64,000 nt of DNA from Methylobacterium tardum (GCF_023546765.1 NZ_CP097484.1:5442501-5506500); one strand, 5' to 3'. Counted from the first letter of the stretch, positions 17,652 through 27,388 are shown. Program-made: numbers and translations. The notes: generated by a model from the sequence alone, not told the origin.

Positions 17652-18109
17652 GCGCGGCCCTGCGCATCCTCGCGGCCCTGGCGTCCGGGCTGCTCTTCGG
17701 CCTCGGCCTCGCGCTCTCGGGGATGCTCGACCCGGCGCGCGTACGCGGCTTCCTCGACGTGGCGGGCGCCTGGGATCCGAGCCTCGTCTTCGTCCTCGGG
17801 GGCGCCGTCACGGTCTCGGGTCTGGGCTACCGCCTGAGCCGGCGCCGCGCCCGGCCGGTGCTCGCGACCCGGTTCGACTGGCCGGCCAAGCGCCGGATCG
17901 ACGCGCCGCTCGTCGCCGGTGCGGCCCTGTTCGGGATCGGCTGGGGGCTCTCGGGCTTCTGCCCCGGCCCGGCCGTCGCGGCGCTCTCCACGGGGGCGAG
18001 CCCGGTCCTCGTCTTCGTCGCCGCCATGCTCGCCGGGATGGCCCTCCACGATCTCGGACGCGGGGTCGCGGGGCGCAAGGATGCGCCGCACGAACGCGCC
18101 CCGGCCTGA
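17648..18109 (+). CDS. YeeE/YedE-family membrane protein, second half
   Basis: 153 residues, about four membrane helices, with the partner signature [12 protein letters not shown] (about residues 98-109). The start is GTG at 17648, overlapping the previous stop by 4 nt, so the two are translationally coupled. The C-terminus is short and basic. Pairs of half-size YeeE/YedE proteins next to each other are common and are thought to work as one transporter. The location directly upstream of an organosulfur gene cluster fits sulfur import. No ArsR-type or rhodanese partner is present. Confidence 0.85.
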   Translation: MSAALRILAALASGLLFGLGLALSGMLDPARVRGFLDVAGAWDPSLVFVLGGAVTVSGLGYRLSRRRARPVLATRFDWPAKRRIDAPLVAGAALFGIGWGLSGFCPGPAVAALSTGASPVLVFVAAMLAGMALHDLGRGVAGRKDAPHERAPA

Positions 18110-18124
18110 GCCGGACGCCGGAAG

Positions 18125-18190
18125 CATTCCAATTTCCGATACAGGCCAGCCAGAGATCAAACATCCCATTCGGTCGGTATCTTTGGAATG
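18125..18190. promoter_or_regulatory. Inverted repeat in the metQ upstream region
   Basis: CATTCCAA (18125-18132) and TTGGAATG (18183-18190) are perfect 8-bp inverted copies about 50 bp apart. They lie in an AT-richer stretch 170-230 bp before metQ. This is the likely promoter/operator area of the metQNI-sfnB operon. I did not find a SAM riboswitch fold here. Confidence 0.4.
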
Positions 18191-18355
18191 TCGGCGCCGG
18201 CGCCCGTGATCTAAACCTCGGCGCTGAAGATCAGCTGAGCGCACTGGCACGCATCGACTTGGGGAACGGTCTCCGCACGCCGCCGCGCCTGCGGGATCGA
18301 TGCCGTCCGGTCGGTGCGGGGCCCGCGCCCCGTCACGAGCCCGGAGTCCTGCCCG

Positions 18356-19156
18356 ATGAAGGTCCTGCCTGTCCTCGCCGCCCTGGGGCTCGCCCTCGGC
18401 ACAGTCTCCGCCCGGGCCGAGACCCTGAAGATCGGCACTGTCCCCGGCGCCTACAGCGACGCCGCCAACGTGGCAGCCCGGGAGGCCAAGGCCGAGGGGC
18501 TCGATGTCCAGGTCATCGAGTTCAGCGACTGGACGACGCCGAACGTCGCGCTGGACGCCGGCGATGTCGACGTGAACTTCTTCCAGCACCGGCCCTTCAT
18601 GGAGAACGCCGCGAAGCAGAAGGGCTACCAGTTCGCGATCGTCGGCCTCGGGATCCTGCAGAACATCGGCCTGTACTCCCTGAAGCATAAGAGCTTCGAC
18701 GCGATCCCGGTGGGCGGCTCGGTGGCGGTCGCCAACGATCCGGTGAACCAGGGCCGCGCCCTGCTGCTCCTCCAGAAGGCCGGGCTGATCAGGCTGAAGG
18801 ACGGGGTCGGCTTCCTCGGCACCCTCGGCGACATCACCGAGAACCCGAAGAAGCTGAAATTCACCGAGGTCGAGGGTCCGCAGCTCGTGCGGATCACCCG
18901 CGACGTCGACCTTGCGCAGGGCTACCCGCACTTCATCGTGGCGTCCGGCAGCTTCGACCCGACCGGCGGCCTGATCTATTCCGGCATCGAGGACAAGCTC
19001 TTCGCCGTCAGCTTCGTCACCAAGGCGTCCCGCAAGGACGACCCGGCCATCGCCAAGTTCGTCAAGCTGTTCCAGAATTCGGAGGCCGTGAAGCAGCAGA
19101 TCCGCAAGTCCTTCGCCGACAGCGACAAGCTCTACCTGCTGGCGTGGCAGAACTGA
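18356..19156 (+). CDS. metQ: MetQ/NlpA-family ABC substrate-binding protein
   Basis: 266 residues with a Sec signal peptide (cleaved after about residue 22, ARA). There is no lipobox Cys, so the protein is soluble in the periplasm, unlike lipoprotein MetQ of enterics. The NlpA fold motifs are clear: LKIGTVPG near the mature start, NFFQHRPFM, and the ligand-pocket region around VAVANDP. It is followed by the ATPase (1-nt overlap) and permease, giving a full MetQNI-type importer. Its position at the head of sulfone/sulfide-oxygenase genes suggests an organosulfur ligand rather than, or besides, methionine; that is inference. Confidence 0.9.
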   Translation: MKVLPVLAALGLALGTVSARAETLKIGTVPGAYSDAANVAAREAKAEGLDVQVIEFSDWTTPNVALDAGDVDVNFFQHRPFMENAAKQKGYQFAIVGLGILQNIGLYSLKHKSFDAIPVGGSVAVANDPVNQGRALLLLQKAGLIRLKDGVGFLGTLGDITENPKKLKFTEVEGPQLVRITRDVDLAQGYPHFIVASGSFDPTGGLIYSGIEDKLFAVSFVTKASRKDDPAIAKFVKLFQNSEAVKQQIRKSFADSDKLYLLAWQN

Positions 19157-20313
19157 TGGTCGGCCTCGTCTTCGACAGCCTGCGCGATCCGGCCGGACGG
19201 ATCGCCCTCGGACCGCGGAACCCGGGCGCCGCCCTCGCTCCCGCAAGCGTGACGGCGCCGCCCGGCCGGGCCGCCGGCACGGTGCGGTTCGAGGCGGTCT
19301 CCAAGACCTATCCGTCCGCCGCCGGCCCGGTCCGGGCCCTCGACGGCGTCGACCTCGACATCCCCGCCGGGGCGATCTTCGGCATCATCGGCCGCTCGGG
19401 GGCGGGCAAGTCGAGCCTGCTGCGGACCGTCAACCGGCTGGAGAGGCCGAGTTCTGGCCGGGTGCTGGTCGACGGCGCGCCGATCGACGCCCTCGATACG
19501 GACGGGCTCGTGGCCCTGCGCCGCCGCATCGGCATGATCTTCCAGCACTTCAACCTGCTGGCGGCCAAGACCGTCCGACAGAACGTGGCGCTGCCGCTGG
19601 CCGTGGCGGGCATCCCCAAGGCCGAGATCGGCCGGCGGGTCGCGGAGGCGCTGCGCCTCGTCGGGCTGGAGGACAAGGCCGACGCCTACCCGTCGCGGCT
19701 CTCCGGCGGGCAGAAGCAGCGGGTCGGCATCGCCCGGGCGCTGGTGAGCAGCCCCGAGATCCTGCTCTGCGACGAGGCGACCTCCGCCCTCGATCCGGAG
19801 ACGACGCTGGCGATCCTGGATCTGCTGCGCGACATCAACCGGCGGCTGGGGATCACCATCGTGCTGATCACCCACGAGATGAGCGTGATCCGCGAGATCT
19901 GCAGCGACGTGGTTGTGCTGGAGGCGGGCCGGGTGGTCGAGACCGGGCCGGTCTGGCGCGTCTTCGGGGCGCCCGCGCATCCCACCACCCGGGCGCTCCT
20001 CGAACCGCTGACCCGCGGCCTGCCGGCGGACCTCGCGGCCCGGCTGCAGCCGCACCCGGCGCCCGGCGGGTCGGCGATCCTGCAGGTCACCTATTCCGGG
20101 CAGGGCGCGCCCGATCTCTCGGGCACGGCGGCCGCCGCCGGGGCGCCGGTGCGGCTCCTCCAGGCCGGCATCGAGCGGATCCAGGGCCACGCGGTCGGCC
20201 GGATCCTGGTCGCCGTCGCAAGCGAGGATCCGGGCGTGGAGGGGCGGCTGCGGGCGCTCGGCGGGAGCGTCGAGCGGCTGGGCTACGCCGGCTCGGACTT
20301 CGAAGCGGCGTGA
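19156..20313 (+). CDS. metN: MetN-type ABC transporter ATPase
   Basis: 385 residues. An N-terminal extension of about 35 residues precedes the ATPase domain, which has Walker [10 protein letters not shown], signature LSGGQKQR, Walker [13 protein letters not shown] and the switch His in ITHE. The C-terminal 90 residues match the NIL/ACT-like regulatory domain that in MetN binds substrate and shuts transport. The ATG at 19156 overlaps the metQ stop by 1 nt (TGATG); a GTG at 19144 is an alternative. Cytoplasmic face of the inner membrane. Confidence 0.92.
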   Translation: MVGLVFDSLRDPAGRIALGPRNPGAALAPASVTAPPGRAAGTVRFEAVSKTYPSAAGPVRALDGVDLDIPAGAIFGIIGRSGAGKSSLLRTVNRLERPSSGRVLVDGAPIDALDTDGLVALRRRIGMIFQHFNLLAAKTVRQNVALPLAVAGIPKAEIGRRVAEALRLVGLEDKADAYPSRLSGGQKQRVGIARALVSSPEILLCDEATSALDPETTLAILDLLRDINRRLGITIVLITHEMSVIREICSDVVVLEAGRVVETGPVWRVFGAPAHPTTRALLEPLTRGLPADLAARLQPHPAPGGSAILQVTYSGQGAPDLSGTAAAAGAPVRLLQAGIERIQGHAVGRILVAVASEDPGVEGRLRALGGSVERLGYAGSDFEAA

Positions 20314-20361
20314 GTCCGCGACAGCGGCCGCCCGACAACCGTCTCGACCCGGAGCCTCGCC

Positions 20362-21015
20362 ATGACCCCGCAGATGATCGACCGCCTCTGGCAGGCCTTC
20401 CTGGACACGCTGTTCATGGTCGGGGTCTCGGCCGGGATCGCGGTGCTGGCCGGCATCCCGCTGGCGCTGTTCCTCGTCACCTCCGCTCCCGAGGGCATCT
20501 TCCCGGCGCCGCGGGCCAACCGGGTGGTCGGGACCCTGGTCAACGGCTTCCGGGCGGTGCCGTTCATCGTGCTGCTGGTGGCGCTGATCCCGTTCACCCG
20601 GCTGGTGGCCGGCACCACGATCGGCGTCTGGGCGGCGATCGTGCCGCTCTCGGTGAGCGCCACCCCGTTCTTCGCCCGGATCGCCGAGGTGTCGCTGCGC
20701 GAGGTCGATGCCGGCCTGATCGAGGCGGCCCAGTCCATCGGCTGCCGGCGCCGGCACATCCTCGCCCACGTGCTCCTGCCCGAGGCGCTGCCCGGCATCG
20801 TCGGCGGCTTCACCATCACGGTGGTGTCGATGATCGGCGCCTCCGCGATGGCCGGGGCGGTGGGCGCGGGCGGGCTCGGCGACGTCGCCATCCGGTACGG
20901 CTACCAGCGCTTCGACACCACCGTGATGAGCGTCGTGATCGCGATCCTGATCGCCCTCGTCTGCCTCGTGCAGCTCGTGGGCGACACCGCGGTGCGGCGC
21001 CTCCGCGCCCGCTGA
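20362..21015 (+). CDS. metI: MetI-type ABC transporter permease
   Basis: 217 residues, five membrane helices, typical MetI length. The coupling-helix EAA-like loop reads EAAQSIGCRRRHILAHVLLPEALPG (short form EAAQSIG...LPEALPG, about residues 132-155). It contacts MetN and completes the importer encoded by the three genes. The gap from metN is 48 bp and to the next oxidoreductase 26 bp, so it belongs to the same operon. Confidence 0.92.
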   Translation: MTPQMIDRLWQAFLDTLFMVGVSAGIAVLAGIPLALFLVTSAPEGIFPAPRANRVVGTLVNGFRAVPFIVLLVALIPFTRLVAGTTIGVWAAIVPLSVSATPFFARIAEVSLREVDAGLIEAAQSIGCRRRHILAHVLLPEALPGIVGGFTITVVSMIGASAMAGAVGAGGLGDVAIRYGYQRFDTTVMSVVIAILIALVCLVQLVGDTAVRRLRAR

Positions 21016-21041
21016 CGGACCCTTCGCGAGGCGCGCCGGCC

Positions 21042-22286
21042 ATGACTCTGCATCGGGACGATCCCGCCCCCGAGGCCGCCGCGGACCGGCTTCCGCCGCC
21101 GCCGTCGCCCCCGCACCGGATCCGCTCCGACGCCGAGGCGCTCGCGGCCGCCCGCGCGGTGGCCCGGGTCTTCGCCGCGGGCGCGGCGGAGCGCGACCGC
21201 GACCGGCGCCTGCCCTGGGCGGAGATCGCGGCCTTCACAGAGAGCGGGCTCGGCGGCATCACGGTGCCGCGGGCTTACGGCGGGGCGGAGGTCTCGTACG
21301 CGACGCTCGCCGAGGTGTTCGCGATCCTCGCCGAGGCCGACGGCTCGGCGGCGCAGATCCCCCAGAACCAGTTCGGCGTGCTGGCCCTGGTCGCGTTCGC
21401 CGGGCGCCCCGACCAGAAGGCGCGGATCTTTCGCGACGTGCTCGCCGGCTACCGGATCGGCAATGCCGGACCCGCCCGCAACGGCAAGGCGATCACCCAT
21501 ATGGAAACGCGCCTGACCGCCGGGCCGGAGGGGCCGCGCCTGACCGGCACGCGCTTCTACGCGACCGGCGCGCTCTTCGCCCATTGGATCCCGACCCGCG
21601 CGGTCGATCCCGCCGGCCGGCCGCTCGTGGTCTTCGTCCGCCGGGACGCCTCCGGGGTGCGGGTCGTGGACGATTGGCAGGGCTTCGGCCAGCGCACCAC
21701 GGCGAGCGGCACGGTGGTGTTCGAGGATGCGCCCGTCGAGGCGGATCTCACCCTGGACCTCGCGCCGCTGGCCGACCGGCCGGGCCTGTTCGGCCCGGTC
21801 TCGCAGCTGATCCAGGCGGCGATCGATGCCGGCCTCGCCCGGGGCGCCACCGCCGCCGCCCTCGCATTCCTGCGCACCCGGACGCGGCCCTATCCGTTCA
21901 CCGCCGAGACCGTCGCGGAGGATCCCCACATCCTCGGCGAGATCGGCCGGCTCACGGTCGACCTGCACGCCGCCGAGGAGGTTCTGGCCCGGGCCGGACG
22001 GAGTCTGGACCGGATCGCCGCCGCGCCCGTCACCGCGCAGAGCTCGGCCGAGGCCTCCGTGGCGGTGGCGCAGGCCAAGATCCTCACCACCGAGGTGGCC
22101 CTGGAGGCCTCCGAGCGGCTCCTCGAGCTCGCCGGCGCCTCGGCGACCCGCGAGGCCTATAATCTCGGCCGGTTCTGGCGCGACGCCCGGGTCCATACCC
22201 TGCACGATCCCGTGCGCTGGAAATACCACCTCCTCGGCAACTACGCCCTGAACGGCGTGCTGCCGGCCCGGCACCAGTGGAACTGA
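21042..22286 (+). CDS. sfnB: SfnB-family sulfur-acquisition oxidoreductase (first copy)
   Basis: 414 residues with acyl-CoA-dehydrogenase fold: helical N-domain (about 25-135), beta middle domain (about 140-240, with TGTRFYATGALFA and DDWQGFGQR) and C-terminal helical domain. The catalytic Glu of true acyl-CoA dehydrogenases is not evident. This is usual for the flavin-dependent monooxygenase branch (SfnB, DszC) that acts on small organosulfur compounds. It probably uses reduced flavin and oxygen in the cytoplasm. A Pro-rich stretch near residues 18-24 precedes the fold. It is 26 bp after metI and 10 bp before a second paralogue. Exact substrate unknown. Confidence 0.85.
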   Translation: MTLHRDDPAPEAAADRLPPPPSPPHRIRSDAEALAAARAVARVFAAGAAERDRDRRLPWAEIAAFTESGLGGITVPRAYGGAEVSYATLAEVFAILAEADGSAAQIPQNQFGVLALVAFAGRPDQKARIFRDVLAGYRIGNAGPARNGKAITHMETRLTAGPEGPRLTGTRFYATGALFAHWIPTRAVDPAGRPLVVFVRRDASGVRVVDDWQGFGQRTTASGTVVFEDAPVEADLTLDLAPLADRPGLFGPVSQLIQAAIDAGLARGATAAALAFLRTRTRPYPFTAETVAEDPHILGEIGRLTVDLHAAEEVLARAGRSLDRIAAAPVTAQSSAEASVAVAQAKILTTEVALEASERLLELAGASATREAYNLGRFWRDARVHTLHDPVRWKYHLLGNYALNGVLPARHQWN

Positions 22287-22296
22287 GGACCGGGCC

Positions 22297-23535
22297 ATGC
22301 CGCTCCAGCCGCACGAGACCGCGTTCACGCGGACGCCCGCGCCGCCGCGCCCGGTGCCGGTGATCGCCGACGCCGCGTCGGCGCTGGCGATCGCCGACAC
22401 GCTGGCCTCCGACTTCGCCGAGGCCGCCGTCGAGCGCGACCGCGAGCGCCTCCTGCCCTTCGCCGAGATCGAGCGCTTCACCGCATCCGGACTCTGGGCG
22501 ATCTCGGTGCCGACGGAATACGGCGGCCCCGGCCTCGACAGCGCCACGGTCGCCCAGGTGATCGCCCGGATCGCCGCGGGCGACGGCTCCCTCGGCCAGA
22601 TCCCGCAGAACCACTTCTACGCCCTGGAGGTGCTCCGCAACGGCGGCACCGAGGCCCAGAAGCGCGCCCTTTACGGCCGCGTCCTGGCGGGCGAGCGCTT
22701 CGGCAACGCGCTGGCCGAGATCGGCGCGCGCGACCACACCCGCCGCACGCGGCTCGTGCGTGACCCCGCGGGCTGGATTGTCGAGGGCCGCAAATTCTAC
22801 TGCACCGGCTCGCTCTACGCCCACCGGATCCCGACCCTGGTCAACGCCGAGGAGGCGGAGCGGGCGGTCGCCTACCTCGTCTTCATCCCCCGGGACGCGC
22901 CCGGCGTGACCCTGGTCGATGATTGGGACGGGTTCGGCCAGCGCGTCACCGGCTCAGGGTCGGTCCTGTTCGAGCGGGTCGCCGTGGAGCCCGACTGGGT
23001 GGTGCCGTTCCAGGCCTCGCTGGAGCGGCCGACCGCCATCGGTCCCTTCGCGCAGATCCTGCATGCCGGGATCGATCTCGGCATCGGCGCGGGCGCCTTC
23101 GCGGCGACGCTGCCCTTCGTGCGCGATCGCGCCCGGCCGTGGATCGATTCCGGGGTAACGCGGGCGAGCGAGGATCCCCTGACCCTGCACGCGCTCGGCG
23201 ACGTCCAGGTGCGCCTCGCGGCGGCCGACGCCCTGCTGGCGCGGGCCGGCCGCTTCGTCGACGCCGCGCAGGAAGCCCCCGACGCCGAGCGCGTCGCGGC
23301 GGCCTCCGTGGCGGTGGCGGAGGCCCGGGCCGCGAGCCACCGGGCCGGGCTTCTCGCCGCCAACAAGCTCCTCGAACTCGGCGGCGCCTCGGCCACCGAC
23401 CGGGCCGAGGCGCTCGACCGCTACTGGCGCAACGTCCGCACCCACACCCTGCACGATCCGGTGCGCTGGAAGTACCACTGGATCGGCGCCTACCACCTCG
23501 ACGGCCGGCATCCGCCCCGGCACGGAGCGCTCTGA
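22297..23535 (+). CDS. sfnB: SfnB-family sulfur-acquisition oxidoreductase (second copy)
   Basis: 412 residues, same architecture as the preceding gene and clearly paralogous over the whole length: YGGPGLDSATVAQV, QIPQNHFY, GRKFYCTGSLYAHRIPT, DDWDGFGQRVTGSG and the shared C-terminal LHDPVRWKYH. It differs at many surface positions, so this is an old duplication with likely different substrates. The stop overlaps the start of the next monooxygenase by 1 nt (TGATG), so this gene and its neighbour are translated together. Cytoplasmic, flavin-dependent. Confidence 0.87.
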   Translation: MPLQPHETAFTRTPAPPRPVPVIADAASALAIADTLASDFAEAAVERDRERLLPFAEIERFTASGLWAISVPTEYGGPGLDSATVAQVIARIAAGDGSLGQIPQNHFYALEVLRNGGTEAQKRALYGRVLAGERFGNALAEIGARDHTRRTRLVRDPAGWIVEGRKFYCTGSLYAHRIPTLVNAEEAERAVAYLVFIPRDAPGVTLVDDWDGFGQRVTGSGSVLFERVAVEPDWVVPFQASLERPTAIGPFAQILHAGIDLGIGAGAFAATLPFVRDRARPWIDSGVTRASEDPLTLHALGDVQVRLAAADALLARAGRFVDAAQEAPDAERVAAASVAVAEARAASHRAGLLAANKLLELGGASATDRAEALDRYWRNVRTHTLHDPVRWKYHWIGAYHLDGRHPPRHGAL

Positions 23536-24911
23536 TGGCCCTCGCAAAGAAGCAGATCCTGTTGAACGCCTTCAACATGACTTGCGTGGGCCACATCAAC
23601 CACGGGCTCTGGACCCACCCGCGCGACCGCTCGGCCGCCTACAACACGCTGTCCTACTGGACCGAGCAGGCGAAGCTCCTGGAGCGCGGCCTGTTCGACG
23701 GCCTGTTCATCGCCGACATCATCGGCGTCTACGACATCTACGGCGGCGGCATCGACGTCACCGCCCGGGAGGCCGTGCAGCTCCCGGTCAACGACCCGAC
23801 CGTGATGATCTCCGCCATGGCGGCGGTGACCGAGCATCTCGGCTTCGGGGTGACGATCAACGTCCACCAGGAGGCGCCCTACACCTTCGCCCGGCGCCTC
23901 TCGACCCTCGACCACCTGACCGGCGGCCGGATCGGCTGGAACATCGTCACCGGCTATCTCGACAGCGCCCATCGCGGCCAGAGCGGCGGCACGTTGCCGG
24001 CGCACGACCGGCGCTACGACTACGCCGACGAGTACCTGGAGGTGCTCTACCGGCTCTGGGAGGGCAGCTGGGACGACGCGGCCGTGCGCCGGGACCGGGC
24101 GACCCGGGTGTTCAGCGATCCCGCCCATATCCGCAAGGTCTCCCACCGGGGCGAGTTCTTCTCGGTCGAGGGCTATCACCTGTCGGAGCCGTCGCCCCAG
24201 CGCACGCCGGTCCTCTACCAGGCCGGCGCCTCGGGCCGGGGCCGGGCCTTCGCGGGGCGTCACGCCGAATGCGTGTTCATCTCGGCCCGTGACCCCGCCG
24301 CCGCCCGCGAATCCGTGCGCGCCATCCGGGCCGAGGCGGTCGCCGCCGGCCGGAAGCCCGACGACGTGAAGGTGTTCGTCGGCCTCGCGGTCATCCCCGG
24401 ACGGACGCGGGCGGAGGCCGAGGCGAAGCGGGACGAGTACCTGTCCTACGCGAGCCCGGAGGCCGGGCTGGCGCATTTCTCGGCCTCCACGGGGATCGAT
24501 TTCGCCCGCTACGGCCTCGACGAGCCGATCCCCTACGCGCCGGGCAACGCCATCCAGTCGGCCACCGCGGCGGCGGCCAAGCGCGGCCTGACCAAGCGCG
24601 ACCTCCTGGCCGAGCTGCAACTCGGCAGCCGCTACGCGGTGCTCACCGGCGACGCCGTGACGATCGCCGACGAACTCCAGGCCTGGATCGCGGAGGGCGA
24701 GGTCGACGGCTTCAACCTCAGCCGGATCGTCGTGCCGGAAAGCTTCTCGGATTTCATCGACATCGTGATCCCGGAGCTGCAGGACCGCGGCCTCTACAAG
24801 ACCGCCTATGCCGAAGGCGCGCTGCGGGCGAAGCTGTTCGGCGCGGGCGACCGGCTGCCCGCGCGCCACCCCGCGAACGCCTTCCGGCCCGGGACGGTTC
24901 AGCGGGACTGA
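23535..24911 (+). CDS. FMNH2-dependent monooxygenase, DmoA/NtaA/SnaA family
   Basis: 458 residues, luciferase-like (beta/alpha)8 barrel. N-terminus ILLNAFNMTCVGH and internal RLSTLDHLTGGRIGWNIV, LWEGSW and VLYQAGASGRG follow dimethyl-sulfide monooxygenase DmoA closely as I remember it. DszA and NtaA belong to the same family. It should cleave a C-S bond (dimethyl sulfide or a related sulfide or sulfone) with O2 and FMNH2 delivered by a separate reductase, and none is encoded nearby. The start at 23535 overlaps the sfnB stop. The last 13 bp overlap the convergent channel-like gene on the other strand. Confidence 0.85.
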   Translation: MALAKKQILLNAFNMTCVGHINHGLWTHPRDRSAAYNTLSYWTEQAKLLERGLFDGLFIADIIGVYDIYGGGIDVTAREAVQLPVNDPTVMISAMAAVTEHLGFGVTINVHQEAPYTFARRLSTLDHLTGGRIGWNIVTGYLDSAHRGQSGGTLPAHDRRYDYADEYLEVLYRLWEGSWDDAAVRRDRATRVFSDPAHIRKVSHRGEFFSVEGYHLSEPSPQRTPVLYQAGASGRGRAFAGRHAECVFISARDPAAARESVRAIRAEAVAAGRKPDDVKVFVGLAVIPGRTRAEAEAKRDEYLSYASPEAGLAHFSASTGIDFARYGLDEPIPYAPGNAIQSATAAAAKRGLTKRDLLAELQLGSRYAVLTGDAVTIADELQAWIAEGEVDGFNLSRIVVPESFSDFIDIVIPELQDRGLYKTAYAEGALRAKLFGAGDRLPARHPANAFRPGTVQRD

Positions 24912-26083
24912 GCCTCGCCGCTCTCGGAGCCGAACCACCGGCCGTAGATTTCGTCGTAGCGGCCATCCTCCCGCAGGGCGAGGAGGGCCCGGTTCACGCG
25001 CTTGCGGCGCGGGTCGTTGGCCGCGAACAGGATGCCGTAGGCCTGCCGGTTGAAGGCCGGCCCGATCAGGCGCACCGGCGCGTGGTCGGCCTGCGTCGCG
25101 TAATAGGCGAGCGCCGGGGCATCGTAGACCACTGCGGCGACGGTCCCGGCCTCCAGCGCCGCGCAGGCCTCCTCCAGGCTCGCGAAGGCCACCGGCGTGG
25201 CGAAGTGGTCCGCCAGATAGGCGACCGACGTGGTGTCGGCGACGGTGCCCACCCGCTTGCCCGGCAGGTCCTGCGGCCCGTTGATGGCGCCGCGCAGGCG
25301 CTCCACCGTCGCGGTGCTGGTCAGGCCGGCCGTGAACCACGCCACCAGGGCGATGCAGGCGAACAGCCAGAGGACGGTGATCGCCCGCGCCGCGGGACTG
25401 CGGGGCATCTCCTCCGCCTGTGCGCCGAGGCTGCTCAGGGCCCACCACAGCGTGTAGGCGAAGCCGCGCCCGGGCGGCGCCTGCGCCACCATGCCCGCCG
25501 GATGGCGCCGCTCCAGCCACCAGACGAGGGCGGCCACCGCCAGGATGAGCGCGCCGATCCCCAGGACGACCTGGAGGAAGGCGGCGTCGCCCAAAAGCGC
25601 CCAGAGGGCCCGCACCGTGGCCGATCCCGTGGAATCCGGGGCCGCCCGGACGGCGATCCGCAGGCCGGTCTCCAGCATGGTCACCGAGAAGTCGAACCGC
25701 TGCTCGCGCTCCGCGGTGATCGAGACGGCCGCGATCGCCACGTCCGCCCGGCCTGCCGACAGGGCGTCGAACAGCGCGGGCAGGTTGTCGACGCGCCGGT
25801 ACTCCGTCCGGACCCCCAGATCCTTGGCGATCGCGTTCCAGAGATCGATGCTGAACCCGCGCAGCCGGCCGCCCTCGTCCATGACCAGCGGCGGGACCGG
25901 ATGGGTCGCGACCCGCCACGTCTCGGTGCTCCCGGTGCGGAGGGCGAGGGGTGCCTCGCGCGGCGTCTCCAGGGGCTCGGCCCGGCAGGCGCGGGCATCG
26001 AGCAGCAGGGCCGCGGCGGCCAGGCACAGGGACAGCCGCAGGGCCGGCAGGCATGCGGGAAGCGACCGGTGAGGGGCCCGCAC
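24899..26083 (-). CDS. Bacterial ionotropic glutamate receptor-like channel/binding protein
   Basis: 394 residues: signal peptide (about 1-35), first lobe of a type 3 solute-binding domain (about 55-150, SITAEREQRFDFS), membrane helix (168-190), re-entrant pore-like segment (209-226), second helix (234-255), then the second lobe (about 265-390). This split order is that of GluR0 and eukaryotic glutamate receptors. The pore lacks the potassium filter TVGYG. Instead it reads SLGAQAEEMPRSPAAR, and the second helix ends WFTAGLTSTATVERL, close to the TANLAAFLTVER region of animal receptors. It is probably a ligand-gated channel in the inner membrane. The GTG start lies 1 bp after the AraC stop. 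Its tail overlaps the convergent monooxygenase gene by 13 bp. Confidence 0.8.
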   Translation of the reverse strand: MRAPHRSLPACLPALRLSLCLAAAALLLDARACRAEPLETPREAPLALRTGSTETWRVATHPVPPLVMDEGGRLRGFSIDLWNAIAKDLGVRTEYRRVDNLPALFDALSAGRADVAIAAVSITAEREQRFDFSVTMLETGLRIAVRAAPDSTGSATVRALWALLGDAAFLQVVLGIGALILAVAALVWWLERRHPAGMVAQAPPGRGFAYTLWWALSSLGAQAEEMPRSPAARAITVLWLFACIALVAWFTAGLTSTATVERLRGAINGPQDLPGKRVGTVADTTSVAYLADHFATPVAFASLEEACAALEAGTVAAVVYDAPALAYYATQADHAPVRLIGPAFNRQAYGILFAANDPRRKRVNRALLALREDGRYDEIYGRWFGSESGEAQSR

Positions 26084-26084
26084 G

Positions 26085-27140
26085 TCAGAGGCTCTCGATC
26101 CAGTTGCGCAGGACGGCCGCCGACGCCCGGTCCGGCTCCGTGTCCGCGCGGTGCGGGGCGTCGCTCGGGATGAAGCCGAACCGGCGCTTGAACGCGCGCC
26201 GGAAGGTCCGCTCGTCCGAGAATCCGACGGCGTAGGCGACCTGCGCGATGCGCAGCGGGCGGGGCGCGTCGTCCCGGACGAGCATCCGCATCGCGGCCAT
26301 CAGGCGGCGGTCGCGGATATAGGCGACGATGCCGTTCGGTGCGAACAGGCGGTACAGCGTCGAGCGCGACAGGCCCAGGCGGCCGGCGATCAGCGCGGGC
26401 GTCAGCTTCGGGTTGCCCAGTTCGGCCTCGATGAGGCGGCGCAGCCGGATCCGGACGTCCTGATGCTCGGTCGGGCGGCCCTGCTCCTGGCCGCGCAGCC
26501 AGCTCGCGCAGAGCTGGGTGATCGCCGCCGCGGCCGACAGGGCCTCGCGCCGGTCCAGCAGGTCGCCGCACGCGACGACGTTGGCGACGAAGTTGTGGAC
26601 CAGCCGGCCGAACGGGTCGCCGTCGTGATCGAGGGGGCGGCCGTGCAGGGCGTCCGGGTGGCAGCCCTGCTGCTCCAGGAGCGCGCGCGGGATCACGACG
26701 TTGGTGGCGTCGACGGCCTCCGCGACGATGCGCACGGGCTGGGCGAGGTCGAAGACGATGCACTGCACCTCGGTGACCGGTCCGGCGCGGCTGTCCGTCT
26801 CCACGACGCTCCGCCCCCGGCGGTAGAACTGGAGAAGGATGTGGTCGATGCCCTGCTGGTGGATCATCGCCTCGGTTCGGACCAGGGTGTGGGCCGGCGC
26901 AATCACGTCGCCGACGAGGAGGTCGCCGAGGTTGTAGCTGCGCATCGCGATCGGGACGGTGAGATCGGTCTCGGGCCGGAAGCTGACCGCGAAGACCGGC
27001 GCGAGATGGTCCTGCCAGGCCCGGCCGAGCGCTTCCGGATCCGCGGGCGGCTCGAACCGCAGGCAGGCGACCGCGCCGCCGGCGGCTTCGTCGCCGGACG
27101 AGGCGGCGTCGGCAGGGCGGCTTGTCGCGTCGGACGGCAT
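26085..27140 (-). CDS. AraC-family transcriptional regulator
   Basis: 351 residues. The N-terminal 200 residues look like the AraC-binding-like domain 2 (beta-rich, with a YNLGDLLVGDV strand and a YRRGRS turn). The C-terminal 100 contain two helix-turn-helix units, the second with FSDERTFRRAFKRRFGFIPSD. Its stop lies 1 bp upstream of the channel-like gene's GTG, so the two form an operon in which the regulator comes first. Being inside the organosulfur cluster it may control those genes, but no operator was identified. The ligand is unknown. Confidence 0.85.
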   Translation of the reverse strand: MPSDATSRPADAASSGDEAAGGAVACLRFEPPADPEALGRAWQDHLAPVFAVSFRPETDLTVPIAMRSYNLGDLLVGDVIAPAHTLVRTEAMIHQQGIDHILLQFYRRGRSVVETDSRAGPVTEVQCIVFDLAQPVRIVAEAVDATNVVIPRALLEQQGCHPDALHGRPLDHDGDPFGRLVHNFVANVVACGDLLDRREALSAAAAITQLCASWLRGQEQGRPTEHQDVRIRLRRLIEAELGNPKLTPALIAGRLGLSRSTLYRLFAPNGIVAYIRDRRLMAAMRMLVRDDAPRPLRIAQVAYAVGFSDERTFRRAFKRRFGFIPSDAPHRADTEPDRASAAVLRNWIESL

Positions 27141-27388
27141 ACGGTCAGCCTGAATGCGTGTTCTGATCGCGACCGCTGACGAGGCGTGGGAAGCGGAATC
27201 GCGCCGCGGCGCGGCGCGATCGGTCCGGATGTTAGCCCCGGCCGGCCGGAGGGTCATCCGCTCCCACGGCGTGCGAGGCGGCTGTACACGGTCCTTTGCC
27301 GTGTCGGTGCGCGCGACCGAGCGCCGGCATCGTCCGGACGGACAGCCGGCGTGGAGGCTCCTCCCGTCCCGGGGCGGCCTCAGGCGTA

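Noticed and set aside
18110..18355. SAM-type riboswitch upstream of metQ
   Set aside because: I looked for SAM-II-like pairing and conserved loops and could not build one; only an 8-bp inverted repeat is visible.
23490..26054. 854-codon minus-strand frame over the DmoA-like gene
   Set aside because: No family resemblance and out of frame with the real minus-strand channel gene; antisense shadow.
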